Part shown: positions 34,374 to 43,665 of the stretch, piece after piece
How the letters are laid out: each line of letters opens with the position of its first letter
How positions within the stretch are numbered: position 1 is the first letter of the stretch
Assembly: GCA_963786625.1 (NCBI GenBank)
Contig: CAWAZS010000004.1
Coordinates: forward strand, 124,001 to 188,000
Reading direction: 5' to 3'
From: CAIWHR01 sp963786625
GTDB lineage: Bacteria; Pseudomonadota; Gammaproteobacteria; Burkholderiales; Casimicrobiaceae
Length of the DNA: 64,000 nucleotides
The notes under the pieces: generated by a model
The model's database searches: none
What the model was told of the DNA's origin: nothing
Seen by the model: only the letters and a program-made list of their open reading frames with translations
Translations under genes and position numbers: made by a program

Positions 34374-34902
34374 CGATGCGTTCGCGCGAATGGCTGGCGA
34401 GGTCTCGGTCGTTGCGCGAACGTCCAGGATTGCGTTCGGCATTGTAGCGAACAACGCCGACATGACGCGCCGCGCCGCGGGACGCTCTGCGTCACGCTCC
34501 GACGAATTTCGTCACTATGCGACGCCGTCCGGCGCACATCGCCATGCGCGGGTTGCCGAGTTGCCGAATTTCGGACGCGCATATCGATAACGCCGATCAC
34601 GGGATTCTGGCCGTTCATCGGGCCTCGCGATCCCGTCCATGACAACGGCATACGTCTTGCTGCCTTGCCCGTGCGCCGGTTCACGATCAACACGACACGG
34701 TCGGTGAAATAGCGGGTCGGTATCCATCCCGTGTTCGAAGGCGCAGTTCAGTACAGTCAAGTTGTATTCGACAACCGGCGTTTCCCCGTTACTGCTCGGC
34801 ATCGAACCCGCATCGCTTCTCGCAACGATCATGCTCATCCCTCTCCCATCGCGCACATCGGCCCATGCCCGGCGAAGCCGCTGCGCGAATCCCGAGGGAG
34901 CG
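34374..34902. other. Intergenic region upstream of the pilin genes
   Basis: This 529-base gap separates the ATP-grasp gene from pilE, which diverge. It contains a perfect palindrome GACGAA-T-TTCGTC at 34,501-34,513, a possible regulator site. I find no clear -24/-12 or -35/-10 promoter and no RNA gene. Short frames within it do not look coding. Confidence 0.4.
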
Positions 34903-35328
34903 ATGCGTGCGCAGCGGCAGCGCGGCTACACGGCACTCGAGCTGCTGGCGACCGTCGCGATCGTCGCCATTCTCGCCAGCATCGCGCTTCCAAGCTACCT
35001 CGATTACGTGCGGCGTTCCCGGCTCACCGATGCGTTCCAGGCGATGACGCAGTTTCGCACGCGCATGGAACAGGGCTTCCAGGACAACGGCAACTATGGG
35101 ATCGCCGGCGGCCCGTGCGCGGTCGCGGTTCCCGCGGCCTCGCCCAACTTCACGTTCGCGTGCACGCTGGGCGCGAACGGCGCGTCGTTCGCGATGACGG
35201 CGACGGGGATCGGGTTCATGAGTGGTTATGCGTACGGGGTGGACGATGCGGGCAATCAGCGCACGACGGCGTTTCCGAGAGCAACGGTGCCCGTCGCGTG
35301 CTGGCTGACCCGTCCGGGAGAGTGCTGA
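34903..35328 (+). CDS. pilE: Type IV pilin-like protein PilE
   Basis: A 141-residue prepilin. The leader is short and ends RQRG, followed by mature YTALELLATVAIVAILASIA, with Glu at +5 as needed for assembly. The globular part carries cysteines near the middle and end (GGPCAV, FACTLG, VACWLTRPGEC), fitting a D-loop disulfide. Start ATG 34903 lies directly after GAGGGAG. It is the first gene of a six-gene minor pilin cluster and overlaps fimT (TGATG). In beta- and gammaproteobacteria this protein primes pilus assembly together with PilV, PilW, PilX and PilY1. Confidence 0.9.
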   Translation: MRAQRQRGYTALELLATVAIVAILASIALPSYLDYVRRSRLTDAFQAMTQFRTRMEQGFQDNGNYGIAGGPCAVAVPAASPNFTFACTLGANGASFAMTATGIGFMSGYAYGVDDAGNQRTTAFPRATVPVACWLTRPGEC

Positions 35329-35840
35329 TGAAGACGCAACGCGGATTCACTTTGGTCGAGATGATGGTCGCGGTGACCATCCTGCTCCTTCTCGCGCTGT
35401 CGGGGATGCCCACGCTGGGCACCTTCGTGGGCAACGTCCGGCTGCGGGTCGGCTCCGAAGGCATGCTCGACGGCCTCGCGGTCGCGCGGAACGAGGCGAT
35501 CAGGCGGAACACGACCGTGCTCTACCGGTACTCCGGCGCCGAATGGTTCGTCGTGCTCCCGGGATCCAACGGCGGTCCCGACACCACGCTCGTGCACCGC
35601 GCCGCAGCGGCGAACACCGCGCTCAGCCTGGCGCCCGCCGCCGGACAGGTCGCCTTCAGCGGCAGCGGCCGCACCTTTCCGGCCGGCACATCGCTCGCGA
35701 TCCAGTTCACGAACCCCGCCGCCGGCACCTGCCGCGTGAACGGGGGCGAAGTCACCTGTCTGCGGATCGAGCTTCCGGCGACGGGGGAGCCGCGGCTGTG
35801 CGATCCCGCTGCGGCGACGGGTACCCCCAAGGCTTGCTGA
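35328..35840 (+). CDS. fimT: Minor pseudopilin FimT/GspH-like
   Basis: A 170-residue prepilin with leader MKTQRG and mature FTLVEMMVAVTILLLLALS, Glu at +5. The GspH/FimT-type middle shows MLDGLAVARNEAIRRNTTVLYR, the helix that follows the N-terminal spine in this family. The C-terminal part carries cysteines (GTCRVNGGEVTC). FimT-type pilins have been linked to DNA binding in natural transformation. The ATG shares a base with the pilE stop. Confidence 0.9.
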   Translation: MKTQRGFTLVEMMVAVTILLLLALSGMPTLGTFVGNVRLRVGSEGMLDGLAVARNEAIRRNTTVLYRYSGAEWFVVLPGSNGGPDTTLVHRAAAANTALSLAPAAGQVAFSGSGRTFPAGTSLAIQFTNPAAGTCRVNGGEVTCLRIELPATGEPRLCDPAAATGTPKAC

Positions 35841-35855
35841 CCAGGAGATCACACG

Positions 35856-36281
35856 ATGAATGCGCAGGCCAAGCAACGAGGATTCGCGCTGATGGATGCG
35901 CTGGTCTCCATCGCCATTTTCGGCACGGGCATCACGGGACTCGCGGGATTGCAGGCGACGCTGCTCGCCCAGAATACGCAGTCGAGCTTCCGCGTCCAGG
36001 CCGCCGCGTTTGCCAACTCGCTGGTCGGCGTCGCGCTGGCCGACACGTCCAACCTGAGCTGCTATGCGGGCGCGACCGGCTGCACCAGCAGCGCGGCGAA
36101 CGCCGCCCGTGTCACATGGCGGCAGGAGGTCGTTTCGACGCTGCCCGGCGCCGCCGATGCGCCGCCGCAGCTCGAGCTCGCGAACGACGGCACGTTCACG
36201 ATCCGCCTGTTCTGGAAGCTGCCGCGCGAGGACACGACCCACAACTACGTCCTGACGACCCAGGCGCCGGCGGGCACATGA
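35856..36281 (+). CDS. pilV: Minor pilin PilV with Asp at +5
   Basis: A 141-residue prepilin starting MNAQAKQRG and cleaved before FALMDALVSIAIFGTGITG. Residue +5 of the mature chain is Asp, not the near-universal Glu that neutralises the N-terminus during assembly; the remaining spine is normal. The family region NTQSSFRVQAAAFANSL follows, and the last part is rich in beta strands. It is 15 bases after fimT. PilV is normally one subunit of the priming tip complex. Confidence 0.88.
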   Translation: MNAQAKQRGFALMDALVSIAIFGTGITGLAGLQATLLAQNTQSSFRVQAAAFANSLVGVALADTSNLSCYAGATGCTSSAANAARVTWRQEVVSTLPGAADAPPQLELANDGTFTIRLFWKLPREDTTHNYVLTTQAPAGT

Positions 36282-36283
36282 AC

Positions 36284-36425
36284 GGCCCCCACGCTCACTG
36301 TGTGCGGCTTCGCCGCATCCCGCTTCGCGGGACCAGCCTTCGGCTGTCCTGCGGCCTGCGGCCTGGTGTTCGCTGCCCCCCGAGGGGGAGCACAGTGCCC
36401 TTCGGGCGGCCGTGCGGGCACTGGA
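36284..36425. repeat. GC-rich dispersed intergenic repeat, copy A
   Basis: The whole gap between pilV and pilW is a chain of small hairpins (GGCTTCGCC, CGCTTCGCG, GCCTTCGGC) with a central CCCCCCGAGGGGGAG and an end CTTCGGGCGGCC. It resembles the palindromic intergenic elements common in Burkholderiales. The same CCCGAGGGGGAG core appears at 52,434-52,505 and, degenerate, at 37,503-37,573. Confidence 0.6.
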
Positions 36426-36427
36426 CC

Positions 36428-37501
36428 ATGCATACCTCCCATCCGCAACGGGGCATGACCATCGTCGAGCTGATGGTGGCGATCGTCGTCGGCATGCTCG
36501 TGGTGCTGGCGGCCGCCGGCACGCTCGGCTTCATGGAGGCGAGCAAGCGGACCAGCATGGGCGGCAACAGCGCCCTCGAGAACGGCGTCGCCGTCCTCAC
36601 GCTGCTGGAGCACGACGTCAAGATGGCGGGACTCGGGTTCTCGGCGCTGGGAAAGATCGCCTGCCCGACGATCAATCTCTATTTCGGCGGCGCCAAGCGC
36701 CTCGACAACGCGCGGTTCATGCCGGTGGCCGTGACGACCGGCAGCGGCGCGCCCGATTCCGTCACGGTGACCTACGCCGATTTCACGCTCGCCGCCGCGC
36801 CGTCGACGCTCTTCCTCCCCATGACGAGCCCCGATGCGGAGGTCGTTCTGGAGAACGCGGGCGCGATCGCCGTCGGCGGCATCGCCGTGCTGTCGAATCC
36901 GGGCTCGTCCGACCCCTGCACGGTGATCAGCGTGACCAGCGTCGACACCAATCCGCCGGGAACGATCCGCATCGGCCACGGCGCCGGCGGCGCGTTCAAC
37001 CCGCCCACCGCGGCAACGTTCTCGAACCCCGTCGCGTATCCGATGCGCGCGTCGATCAATCGGGCGGATGGTCTCGCCTGGACGACCTATCGCGTCAGCC
37101 CGGCCAACCGGCTGGAGATCGTGAACAACCTGACGGGCGAGGTCCAGCTGCTTGCGGACAACACGGTCGGCCTGAAGATCCAGTACGGCGTCACGGCGGC
37201 GCCCGGGACGACGACGATCACCGACTGGGTGGACGCAACGGATGCCTGGGCAACGCCGACGCCCGCGCAGGTCGCGCAGATCCGCGCCATCCGCGTCGGG
37301 ATCCTGCTGCGCAACCCGCAGAGGGAGAAACCGACCACCCTCGGCGGCACCTGCGACGCAACGACCGTCGTCCCGGCCGCGTGGCCCGGCGGACCGACGT
37401 ACGACTACATCGCAGCGCAGCCGGATTGGCAGTGCTACCGCTATCGCAGCATGCGCACCACGATTCCCCTCAAGAACCTCAACTGGGCGGGGGTCGCGTG
37501 A
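36428..37501 (+). CDS. pilW: Minor pilin PilW
   Basis: A 357-residue prepilin with leader ending PQRG and mature MTIVELMVAIVVGMLVVLAA, Glu at +5. The family stretch LEHDVKMAGLGFS follows the spine at about residue 65. The rest is a large beta-rich domain with cysteines near the C-terminus (GGTCDATT, WQCYRYRS). ATG 36428 lies right after the hairpin-rich repeat and has no obvious Shine-Dalgarno, so translation may depend on that upstream RNA. Confidence 0.9.
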   Translation: MHTSHPQRGMTIVELMVAIVVGMLVVLAAAGTLGFMEASKRTSMGGNSALENGVAVLTLLEHDVKMAGLGFSALGKIACPTINLYFGGAKRLDNARFMPVAVTTGSGAPDSVTVTYADFTLAAAPSTLFLPMTSPDAEVVLENAGAIAVGGIAVLSNPGSSDPCTVISVTSVDTNPPGTIRIGHGAGGAFNPPTAATFSNPVAYPMRASINRADGLAWTTYRVSPANRLEIVNNLTGEVQLLADNTVGLKIQYGVTAAPGTTTITDWVDATDAWATPTPAQVAQIRAIRVGILLRNPQREKPTTLGGTCDATTVVPAAWPGGPTYDYIAAQPDWQCYRYRSMRTTIPLKNLNWAGVA

Positions 37502-37502
37502 G

Positions 37503-37573
37503 CGCGCAGGGCCGTCCCAAGCGCGAATTGCTCCCTCTCGGAGGGAAGGCGCGCAGCGCCAAGGGTGCACCAA
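37503..37573. repeat. Dispersed intergenic repeat, copy B
   Basis: It begins GCGCAGGGCCGTCCCAAGCG and continues through GCTCCCTCTCGGAGGGAAGG to CGCAGCGCCAAGGG. It fills the space between pilW and pilX and ends at the pilX start. Copy C at 52,434-52,505 is its near-identical reverse complement. Confidence 0.7.
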
Positions 37574-38112
37574 TGCGCGCCCGGGCGCACAGGCAGCGGG
37601 GCGTCTCGCTGCTCCTCGTCCTCGTCGTGCTGGGCGTGCTCCTGCTCGCCGGCGCGGCGCTGCTGCGGAACACGGAGACCGCCGCCCTCATTGCCGGCAA
37701 CATCACCTTCAAGCAGGCTGCGCTGCAAGCGGCGGACATCGCCGTCAATCAGGCCGTCGCCGATCTCGCCGCGCGCACCGATCTGGAATCCACGGTGCCG
37801 GGAGTCTATGTGGCGACGCGGCTGGCCACCGATGGCACCGGTCTTCCGCAGGGCGTCGACTGGTCCGGCGTGACCTCGCGGAGCGTCGGCACGCTGCAGC
37901 TGCAATGGATCGTCGACCGGTTGTGCGACGGCCCGCTGCCAGTCGCCAATCCGATCGCGCAGTGCCAGATCAATTCGCTCGCGACCAGCGGCTCGAACAA
38001 GGTGGGATCGCCGGATTACCGGAGCACCACCACGTACTTCTATCGCGTGACCGTGCGGGCCCGCGGGCCCAAGAACGCGGAGTCGTTCGTGCAATCGGTC
38101 GTGTCGCGGTAG
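37573..38112 (+). CDS. pilX: Minor pilin PilX
   Basis: A 179-residue protein with leader MRARAHRQRG followed by VSLLLVLVVLGVLLLAGAAL. There is no Glu at +5, as is usual for PilX. The next helix contains NITFKQAALQAADIAVNQAV, matching the PilX family. The C-terminal half is a small beta domain with a cysteine pair (LCDGPLP, AQCQIN). It should join PilE, PilV and PilW at the pilus tip. ATG 37573 comes immediately after a repeat copy and lacks an obvious ribosome-binding site. Confidence 0.87.
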   Translation: MRARAHRQRGVSLLLVLVVLGVLLLAGAALLRNTETAALIAGNITFKQAALQAADIAVNQAVADLAARTDLESTVPGVYVATRLATDGTGLPQGVDWSGVTSRSVGTLQLQWIVDRLCDGPLPVANPIAQCQINSLATSGSNKVGSPDYRSTTTYFYRVTVRARGPKNAESFVQSVVSR

Positions 38113-38174
38113 CCGCCGTCATCCGCGCGATGCAAATCGGCGGCCAGCAGCAGAGAGCTTCAGCGGAGTCCCGA

Positions 38175-41100
38175 ATGAAAACCCCGGCCAAGCAGGTCCT
38201 GATCGCAGTCCTCGCCGTCCAGCTCGGGCTTTCCGCTCCGGCGGGAGCGGCCCTCACCGACATCGCCAACGTGCCGGTGGGCAGCAGCAGCACCGTCAAG
38301 CCCAACGTCGTATTCCTGCTCGACGATTCGGGATCGATGGATTTCGAAGTGCTGCTCGACACCAACGACGGCGCCCTCTGGTGGGACACCACGACGCGCA
38401 ACGGCTGGGAGGCGAGCGGCGCTCCCAAGTACAACACCGCGGGCGTGGCGAGCGCGAACTGGTTCAAGTACACGACGCTGTTTCCCAACGGCTGCACGCA
38501 GGACACGCGCCGGGTGTGCGACACCATTCCCGGCAACTCCCACTTCGGGATCCCGCCGACTGCGCAATTCGCGTCGCTGCGCAGCTCGGCCTACAACCCG
38601 CAGTACTACAACCCGACGCTCACCTACCAGCCGTGGGCGCCCGCCTATATCGGCGGCTCGACGCGAACCTTCGGCAACGCAACGGCGACGGCGGCGCGCA
38701 GCCATCCCTGGTTCGGCGGCGGAGCTCCGGTGACGATCAACCTCACCCAGACGCTCACCAGCCAGGCCGGCAACTGGATCTTCGTCATGCAGGCCGGCAT
38801 GGTGATTCCGGGCGCGGCGATCCCGGGCATCACGGCCAAGAAGAACAACGGCGGCAGCTTCGTCGCGGTGACCACCGACTACACGATCCCCGCCGGGGAG
38901 TACTGGGTCGTGTCGATTCCGTATTTTCCGGCGACCTACTGGATGCCCGACCCGGCGTGCGCGAGCGGTCCCGACTGCGCGAGCGCCCCCGACGGCGTCC
39001 AGTTGCGTCGGTACGAGATCAAGCCGGGCAACAGCTTTCCGAGCGGCCGCGCGTATGCCGACGAGCTGCAGAACTTCGCGAACTGGTTCACCTACAGCCG
39101 CAAGCGCAAGCTCATGCTCGCCAGCGCGGCGGGGCTGGTGCTGAACCAGGTCAGGGGCCTGCGTGCCGGCGTCGTCCAGCTCAACAATCTCGCGCCCGTG
39201 ACGATGTACGACGCCAACAACGCAGCCGACAGCCTGAACCTGCGCAGCCTCCTCGGCACGATCTACCTGAACCCGAGCAGCGGCGGAACGCCGACGCGCG
39301 AGGCGCTCCAGTACGTCGGCCAGCAGTACGTCAACAACGGCACGCTGATCCAGAATGCCTGCCAGCGCAACAACGCGTTCGTGATGACCGACGGCTTCGC
39401 TCAGGTGAACAACTCGATCGCCGTGCCGGCTTACAGCCAGTCGACCTGGGGCGCAGCGCCTCCGTACACGACGACGACCAAGTCGTCGCTCGCCGACATC
39501 GCGCTCGCCTACTACACGATCAATCTCAAGCCGAGTCTTCCGACCGGGCAGGTCGCCTTCGACGTGCTCGACACGTCCCCCGCGGCGGATCGCAACTCCA
39601 ATCTGCACATGACGACCTACGCGATGACGATCGGCGCGAAGGGAACGATCTTCAACACGCCGGCGCAGCCGGCGGACGTCTACGCCAACCCGCCGGCGTG
39701 GCCCGCGCCCACGATCGACCGCAGTCCCACGGCGGTCGACGACCTCTGGCACGCGACCATCAACAGCCGCGGACTCATGTTCGAGGCGAAGGACCCGGTC
39801 ACCGCAGCGGCGAGGATCCAGGCCACGATCAACGACATCATCTACCGCTCGGCGCCGGAGTCGGCCGTGGCGGTTTCCAACGTCAACCTTCGCGCAGGCG
39901 ACAATACGGCGTTCGTGTCGAGCTACAACCTGGCCACGTGGTACGGCGAGCTGGGCGCCTACCCGGTCGACGTCGTCACCGGCAACGTCCTCCAGGACAC
40001 GCCGATCTGGACCGCGCGCGACCAGCTCGATCGGCGCGATCCCGCGGGTCGGCTCATCGCCACGTACGACGGCAGCACGGGCGTTCCGTTCCGGTGGACC
40101 AGCCTGCCGGCCGCGATGCAGTCGACGCTGATGCCCAGCGGCAACGTCAGCGACGGACAGGCGCTGCTCGCCTGGGTGCGCGGCGACCGCTCGCGGGAGG
40201 GCGTCGGCCTGCGCCAGCGTGCGCACCTGCTCGGGGACATCATCGACGCCGAGCCCGTCTACGTGAAGGGTGCGCAGATCTCGCTGGTGAATCCCGGGTT
40301 CACGGCATTCCAGACGAGCATCGCCACGCGCACGCCGATGGTCTACCAGGCGGCGAACGACGGAATGCTGCACGCGTTCGATGCCGCGACCGGCGTCGAG
40401 CGCTGGGCCTATGTGCCCAGCGGCGCGTTCGCCCACTTCCCGCAGCTCGCCGCGCCGCTCTACACCCACCGCTTCATCGTGGACGGCACGCCCGCCGTCG
40501 GCGACGTCAACTTCGGCGGCGCGTGGCACACGGTGCTGGTCGGCGGCCTGCGCGGCGGCGGCGCCGGCTTTTACGCGCTCGACATCACGTCGCCCGAAGC
40601 GTCCGGCGAAGGCGGTGTCGCCGCCAAGGTGCTGTGGGAGTTCCCCAACGCCAGCACGCCCGCGTCGGTGCGCAACAACCTCGGGCTGTCGTTCGGAAAG
40701 CCGGTCATCGTCGAGACCGTGGCGGCCGGGTGGGTGGTGCTCGTCACCTCCGGCTACAACAACACCGCGGGCGATGGCCGCGGTCACCTGTACGTGCTCA
40801 GCGTCGCCGACGGATCGATCGTCGCCGATCTCGCCACGCCGGCGGGATCGCCGACGACGCCGTCCGGCCTCGCCCAGGTCTCCGCGTTCACGGACAACTC
40901 CCGCGCGTCGGCCGTCGCCAAGTACGCATACGGCGGCGATCTGCTCGGCAATCTCTGGAAGTTCGACCTCTCGGCGTCGTCGCCGGCATCGTGGAGCGTC
41001 AGCCAGTTTGCGGTCGTACGGGACGGCACCGGCAACGCGCAGCCCATTTCGGCCGCCCCCGAGCTCGGCAATATCGACGGCAAGCCGCTCGTCTCCATCG

Positions 41101-41663
41101 GCACGGGCAAGCTGCTCGGCGACAGCGACGTCACCAATACGAGCGTCCAGTCGATCTACACGATGCTCGACAACGGCACGGCGCTGGGCGATGTCCGCGG
41201 CGGCTCGCTCGTCCGGCGGACGGCCGTCGTCGGGGCCAACCTGAACCGGACGATCACCGGCGACCCGATCGACTGGAGCTCGAAGCGGGGCTGGTATCTC
41301 GATCTTCCCGGGCTGGGCGAGCGCGCGAACACCGATCCCTCCATCGCCTTCGGCGCGCTCGTGTTCACGACCAACGAGCCCTCGCCGCAGGAGTGCTCGT
41401 CCAGGAACTTCATCTACGCCCTCGACGAGACGCAGGGCGTCCAGCAGCCCGACCGGAACTTCGACACGGTGACCGGCCTGCCCTGGGCGGGGCTGTACCT
41501 GGGCAACACGATCGCTTCGCGGCCGGTGCTGATCGCGCTTCCGTCGGGGAAGGTCGACGCGCTCGTGCATCAGGCCGACAACACCGTGGCCTCGGTCAGG
41601 CTGCCGATCGGCGGCAACGCCCTGGTGGCGCGCAGGCTGTCGTGGCGGGAAGTCCTGCGCTGA
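38175..41663 (+). CDS. pilY1: Type IV pilus tip adhesin/assembly protein PilY1
   Basis: A 1,162-residue exported protein. A signal peptide (residues 1-26, ending PAGAA) precedes a von Willebrand A-like part whose metal site begins VVFLLDDSGSM (Asp50, Ser52, Ser54). The C-terminal half, from about residue 690, is a beta-propeller of the PilC/PilY1 type, with VYQAANDGMLHAFDAATG and AYGGDLLGNLWKFDLS as signatures. PilY1 caps the minor-pilin complex and mediates adhesion, surface sensing and pilus extension. ATG 38175 follows GGAG at the proper distance. It ends the minor pilin cluster, and the frame is intact throughout. Confidence 0.93.
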   Translation: MKTPAKQVLIAVLAVQLGLSAPAGAALTDIANVPVGSSSTVKPNVVFLLDDSGSMDFEVLLDTNDGALWWDTTTRNGWEASGAPKYNTAGVASANWFKYTTLFPNGCTQDTRRVCDTIPGNSHFGIPPTAQFASLRSSAYNPQYYNPTLTYQPWAPAYIGGSTRTFGNATATAARSHPWFGGGAPVTINLTQTLTSQAGNWIFVMQAGMVIPGAAIPGITAKKNNGGSFVAVTTDYTIPAGEYWVVSIPYFPATYWMPDPACASGPDCASAPDGVQLRRYEIKPGNSFPSGRAYADELQNFANWFTYSRKRKLMLASAAGLVLNQVRGLRAGVVQLNNLAPVTMYDANNAADSLNLRSLLGTIYLNPSSGGTPTREALQYVGQQYVNNGTLIQNACQRNNAFVMTDGFAQVNNSIAVPAYSQSTWGAAPPYTTTTKSSLADIALAYYTINLKPSLPTGQVAFDVLDTSPAADRNSNLHMTTYAMTIGAKGTIFNTPAQPADVYANPPAWPAPTIDRSPTAVDDLWHATINSRGLMFEAKDPVTAAARIQATINDIIYRSAPESAVAVSNVNLRAGDNTAFVSSYNLATWYGELGAYPVDVVTGNVLQDTPIWTARDQLDRRDPAGRLIATYDGSTGVPFRWTSLPAAMQSTLMPSGNVSDGQALLAWVRGDRSREGVGLRQRAHLLGDIIDAEPVYVKGAQISLVNPGFTAFQTSIATRTPMVYQAANDGMLHAFDAATGVERWAYVPSGAFAHFPQLAAPLYTHRFIVDGTPAVGDVNFGGAWHTVLVGGLRGGGAGFYALDITSPEASGEGGVAAKVLWEFPNASTPASVRNNLGLSFGKPVIVETVAAGWVVLVTSGYNNTAGDGRGHLYVLSVADGSIVADLATPAGSPTTPSGLAQVSAFTDNSRASAVAKYAYGGDLLGNLWKFDLSASSPASWSVSQFAVVRDGTGNAQPISAAPELGNIDGKPLVSIGTGKLLGDSDVTNTSVQSIYTMLDNGTALGDVRGGSLVRRTAVVGANLNRTITGDPIDWSSKRGWYLDLPGLGERANTDPSIAFGALVFTTNEPSPQECSSRNFIYALDETQGVQQPDRNFDTVTGLPWAGLYLGNTIASRPVLIALPSGKVDALVHQADNTVASVRLPIGGNALVARRLSWREVLR

Positions 41664-41753
41664 GGCAGTCCCATGGCGAAGCCGATCCTGCAGGGAACGC
41701 CGGATCCGGTACCGCGGCCGCGACGGGCGCGCCGGCGCGCGCGCCGACGAGCC

Positions 41754-42743
41754 TCAGGCGTCGGGCAACCCGCTGCTCGCGCCCGGAGTGCTTTCCCGGG
41801 CGTGGACGGGTCTCAGCGTGACCAGCATCACGCCGACAAGCACCAACGCCGCGCCGATCAGCTGTATCCAGTGCACCGGTTCGCCGAGGATCAGCGCACC
41901 CAGGCCGATCGTGAACACCGGGCCGAGTGAGCCGACCAGCGACGATGCGTTGGCGCCCATACGCCGAACTGCCTCGGCTACGAGCCAGGTCGGCAATACC
42001 GTCGAGAACACCGCCATCGCGAGCGACAGCGCATAGATCGACGACGGCACGCGAAGCAACGCGAGGTCGCGCGTCAGCGCGAATTGCGTCAGCACGAAGA
42101 CCGTTGACGCGAGCATCGCCCAGGCGATGAAGCGCATGCTGCCCATCCGCGCGATCACGTCACCGGCGCCGACGAGGTAGAGCGCATAGGCGAACGCGCC
42201 GGCGAATACCAGCGCGACGCCCGTCCACAGGGCCGAGGCATCCCCGCCGATGCGCAGATCGTGGCCGACGACAAAGGCGATGCCGCCGTACGAAACGACG
42301 AGCGCCAGCACCGCGCGGCGGGTGACCGGCCGGCCGAGCATCACCGCCGACAGCAGAACGACCATCGTCGGATACATGAACAGCACGAGCCGCTCGAGGG
42401 CCGCGGTGATGTACCTGAGCCCCGCGAAGTCGAGCAGGCTCGACAGGTAATAGCCGATGAAGCCGAGCCAGATGAGCGCGCGCCAATCGCGCCGCGCAAT
42501 GGGGCGCGCCTCCGGCCGCCGCCCGGCCCACCAGGCCATCGCGACGAAGAACGGTGCCGAGAAGAGCATCCGCAACGCGAGCAGCGTCACCGCGTCGATC
42601 GGATGCCACGCGTACGCGAGCTTGACCAGGATGGCCTTGAACGAAAAGCCCAGCACGCCGACGACCGCGCACAGGGGCCCGATCCACCGGTGACGGCTGG
42701 TTGCCGCGGCCTCGTCGTCCCTGCGGCGCGGCGTGCCCGTCAA
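41754..42743 (-). CDS. EamA/DMT-family transporter
   Basis: A 329-residue member of the drug/metabolite transporter superfamily with two EamA repeats of five helices each. The second repeat ends in the usual GALILGEPVHWIQLIGAALV. The first contains LLALRMLFSAPFF and LERLVLFMYPTMVVLLSA, both typical. The direction is probably efflux of a small metabolite, but the substrate cannot be told. It converges on pilY1 with a 90-base gap. Confidence 0.88.
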   Translation of the reverse strand: MTGTPRRRDDEAAATSRHRWIGPLCAVVGVLGFSFKAILVKLAYAWHPIDAVTLLALRMLFSAPFFVAMAWWAGRRPEARPIARRDWRALIWLGFIGYYLSSLLDFAGLRYITAALERLVLFMYPTMVVLLSAVMLGRPVTRRAVLALVVSYGGIAFVVGHDLRIGGDASALWTGVALVFAGAFAYALYLVGAGDVIARMGSMRFIAWAMLASTVFVLTQFALTRDLALLRVPSSIYALSLAMAVFSTVLPTWLVAEAVRRMGANASSLVGSLGPVFTIGLGALILGEPVHWIQLIGAALVLVGVMLVTLRPVHARESTPGASSGLPDA

Positions 42744-42771
42744 CGCGTCGAGCGCCGGTGGCGAATTGTCG

Positions 42772-43602
42772 CTACGCCCACCGCACGAGGCCGGTATAGG
42801 CCGTGCCGAGCACCACTGCGCCGAAGGCGATCCGGTACCACGCGAACGGCAGGAAGTCGTGATGCGCGACGTACCGGATCAGCCAGCGCACGCAAACGAA
42901 GGCCGAGACGAACGACGCGGCGAAGCCGACCCCGAACGCCGGCAGCGACTGCGCGGAGAGCAGCGACGCGTCCTTCCACAGCGAGTACCCGGTGGCCGCG
43001 AACAGCGTCGGGATCGCGAGGAAGAACGAGAACTCGGTGGCCGCGACGCGCGACAGGCCGAACAGCATGCCGCCGATGATCGTCGCCCCGGATCGCGACG
43101 TGCCGGGTATCAGCGCGAACGTCTGGGCGAATCCGACCAGGAGCGCGTCGGTCCAGCGCATGTCGTCGATCGAGGCCACGCGCACGGTGTCCGGACGCGA
43201 CCGCTGCCGCTTCTCGGCCCACACGATGACGAGCGCGCCGACGACGAAGGCGCAGGCCACGGGGATGGGCGCGAACAGATGCGCCTTGATCGCCTTGCCG
43301 AACACGAGGCCGAGGAGGCCCGCGGGCAGAAAGGCGACGCCGAGGTTCGCCACGAAGCGCCGGGCCGCGGCGTCGGTGAACAGGCCGCGCAGGACCGCGA
43401 CGAGCTTCGCGCGGAATTCCCAGCACACGGCGAGGATCGCGCCGGCCTGGATCACGATATCGAACGTCTTCGCCTGCTCGCCCGTGTATCCGGTGAGCGA
43501 GCCGGCGACGATCAGGTGCCCGGTGGAGGAGACCGGGAGGAACTCGGTGAGCCCCTCGACGACGCCGAGGAGCAGTGCGGTGAGGAGCGTGGGCTGGTCC
43601 AA
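42772..43602 (-). CDS. uppP: Undecaprenyl-diphosphatase UppP
   Basis: A 276-residue membrane enzyme that removes a phosphate from undecaprenyl diphosphate, recycling the lipid carrier for peptidoglycan and other envelope polymers. Both active-site segments are present: VVEGLTEFLPVSSTGHL near residue 14 and PGTSRSGATI near residue 168. About eight helices are predicted. Length matches the family. It follows the MscS gene and precedes the EamA gene on the same strand, but spacing gives no strong operon signal. Confidence 0.95.
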   Translation of the reverse strand: MDQPTLLTALLLGVVEGLTEFLPVSSTGHLIVAGSLTGYTGEQAKTFDIVIQAGAILAVCWEFRAKLVAVLRGLFTDAAARRFVANLGVAFLPAGLLGLVFGKAIKAHLFAPIPVACAFVVGALVIVWAEKRQRSRPDTVRVASIDDMRWTDALLVGFAQTFALIPGTSRSGATIIGGMLFGLSRVAATEFSFFLAIPTLFAATGYSLWKDASLLSAQSLPAFGVGFAASFVSAFVCVRWLIRYVAHHDFLPFAWYRIAFGAVVLGTAYTGLVRWA

Positions 43603-43665
43603 GGCGTCGTCGGAGGATCGGGGGATCGGAGGCCGGACTTCTGCAACGGCTGCGCGGCGAGGACT

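Noticed and set aside
36284..36425. Hairpin-rich gap as a CRISPR array
   Set aside because: The units are short palindromes of different sequence without constant repeats or spacers, and no cas gene is near.
38160..41821. Very long open frames opposite and alongside pilY1
   Set aside because: They are arginine-, proline- and histidine-rich shadow frames of a GC-rich gene with no domain, while the chosen frame shows signal peptide, metal site and propeller motifs.
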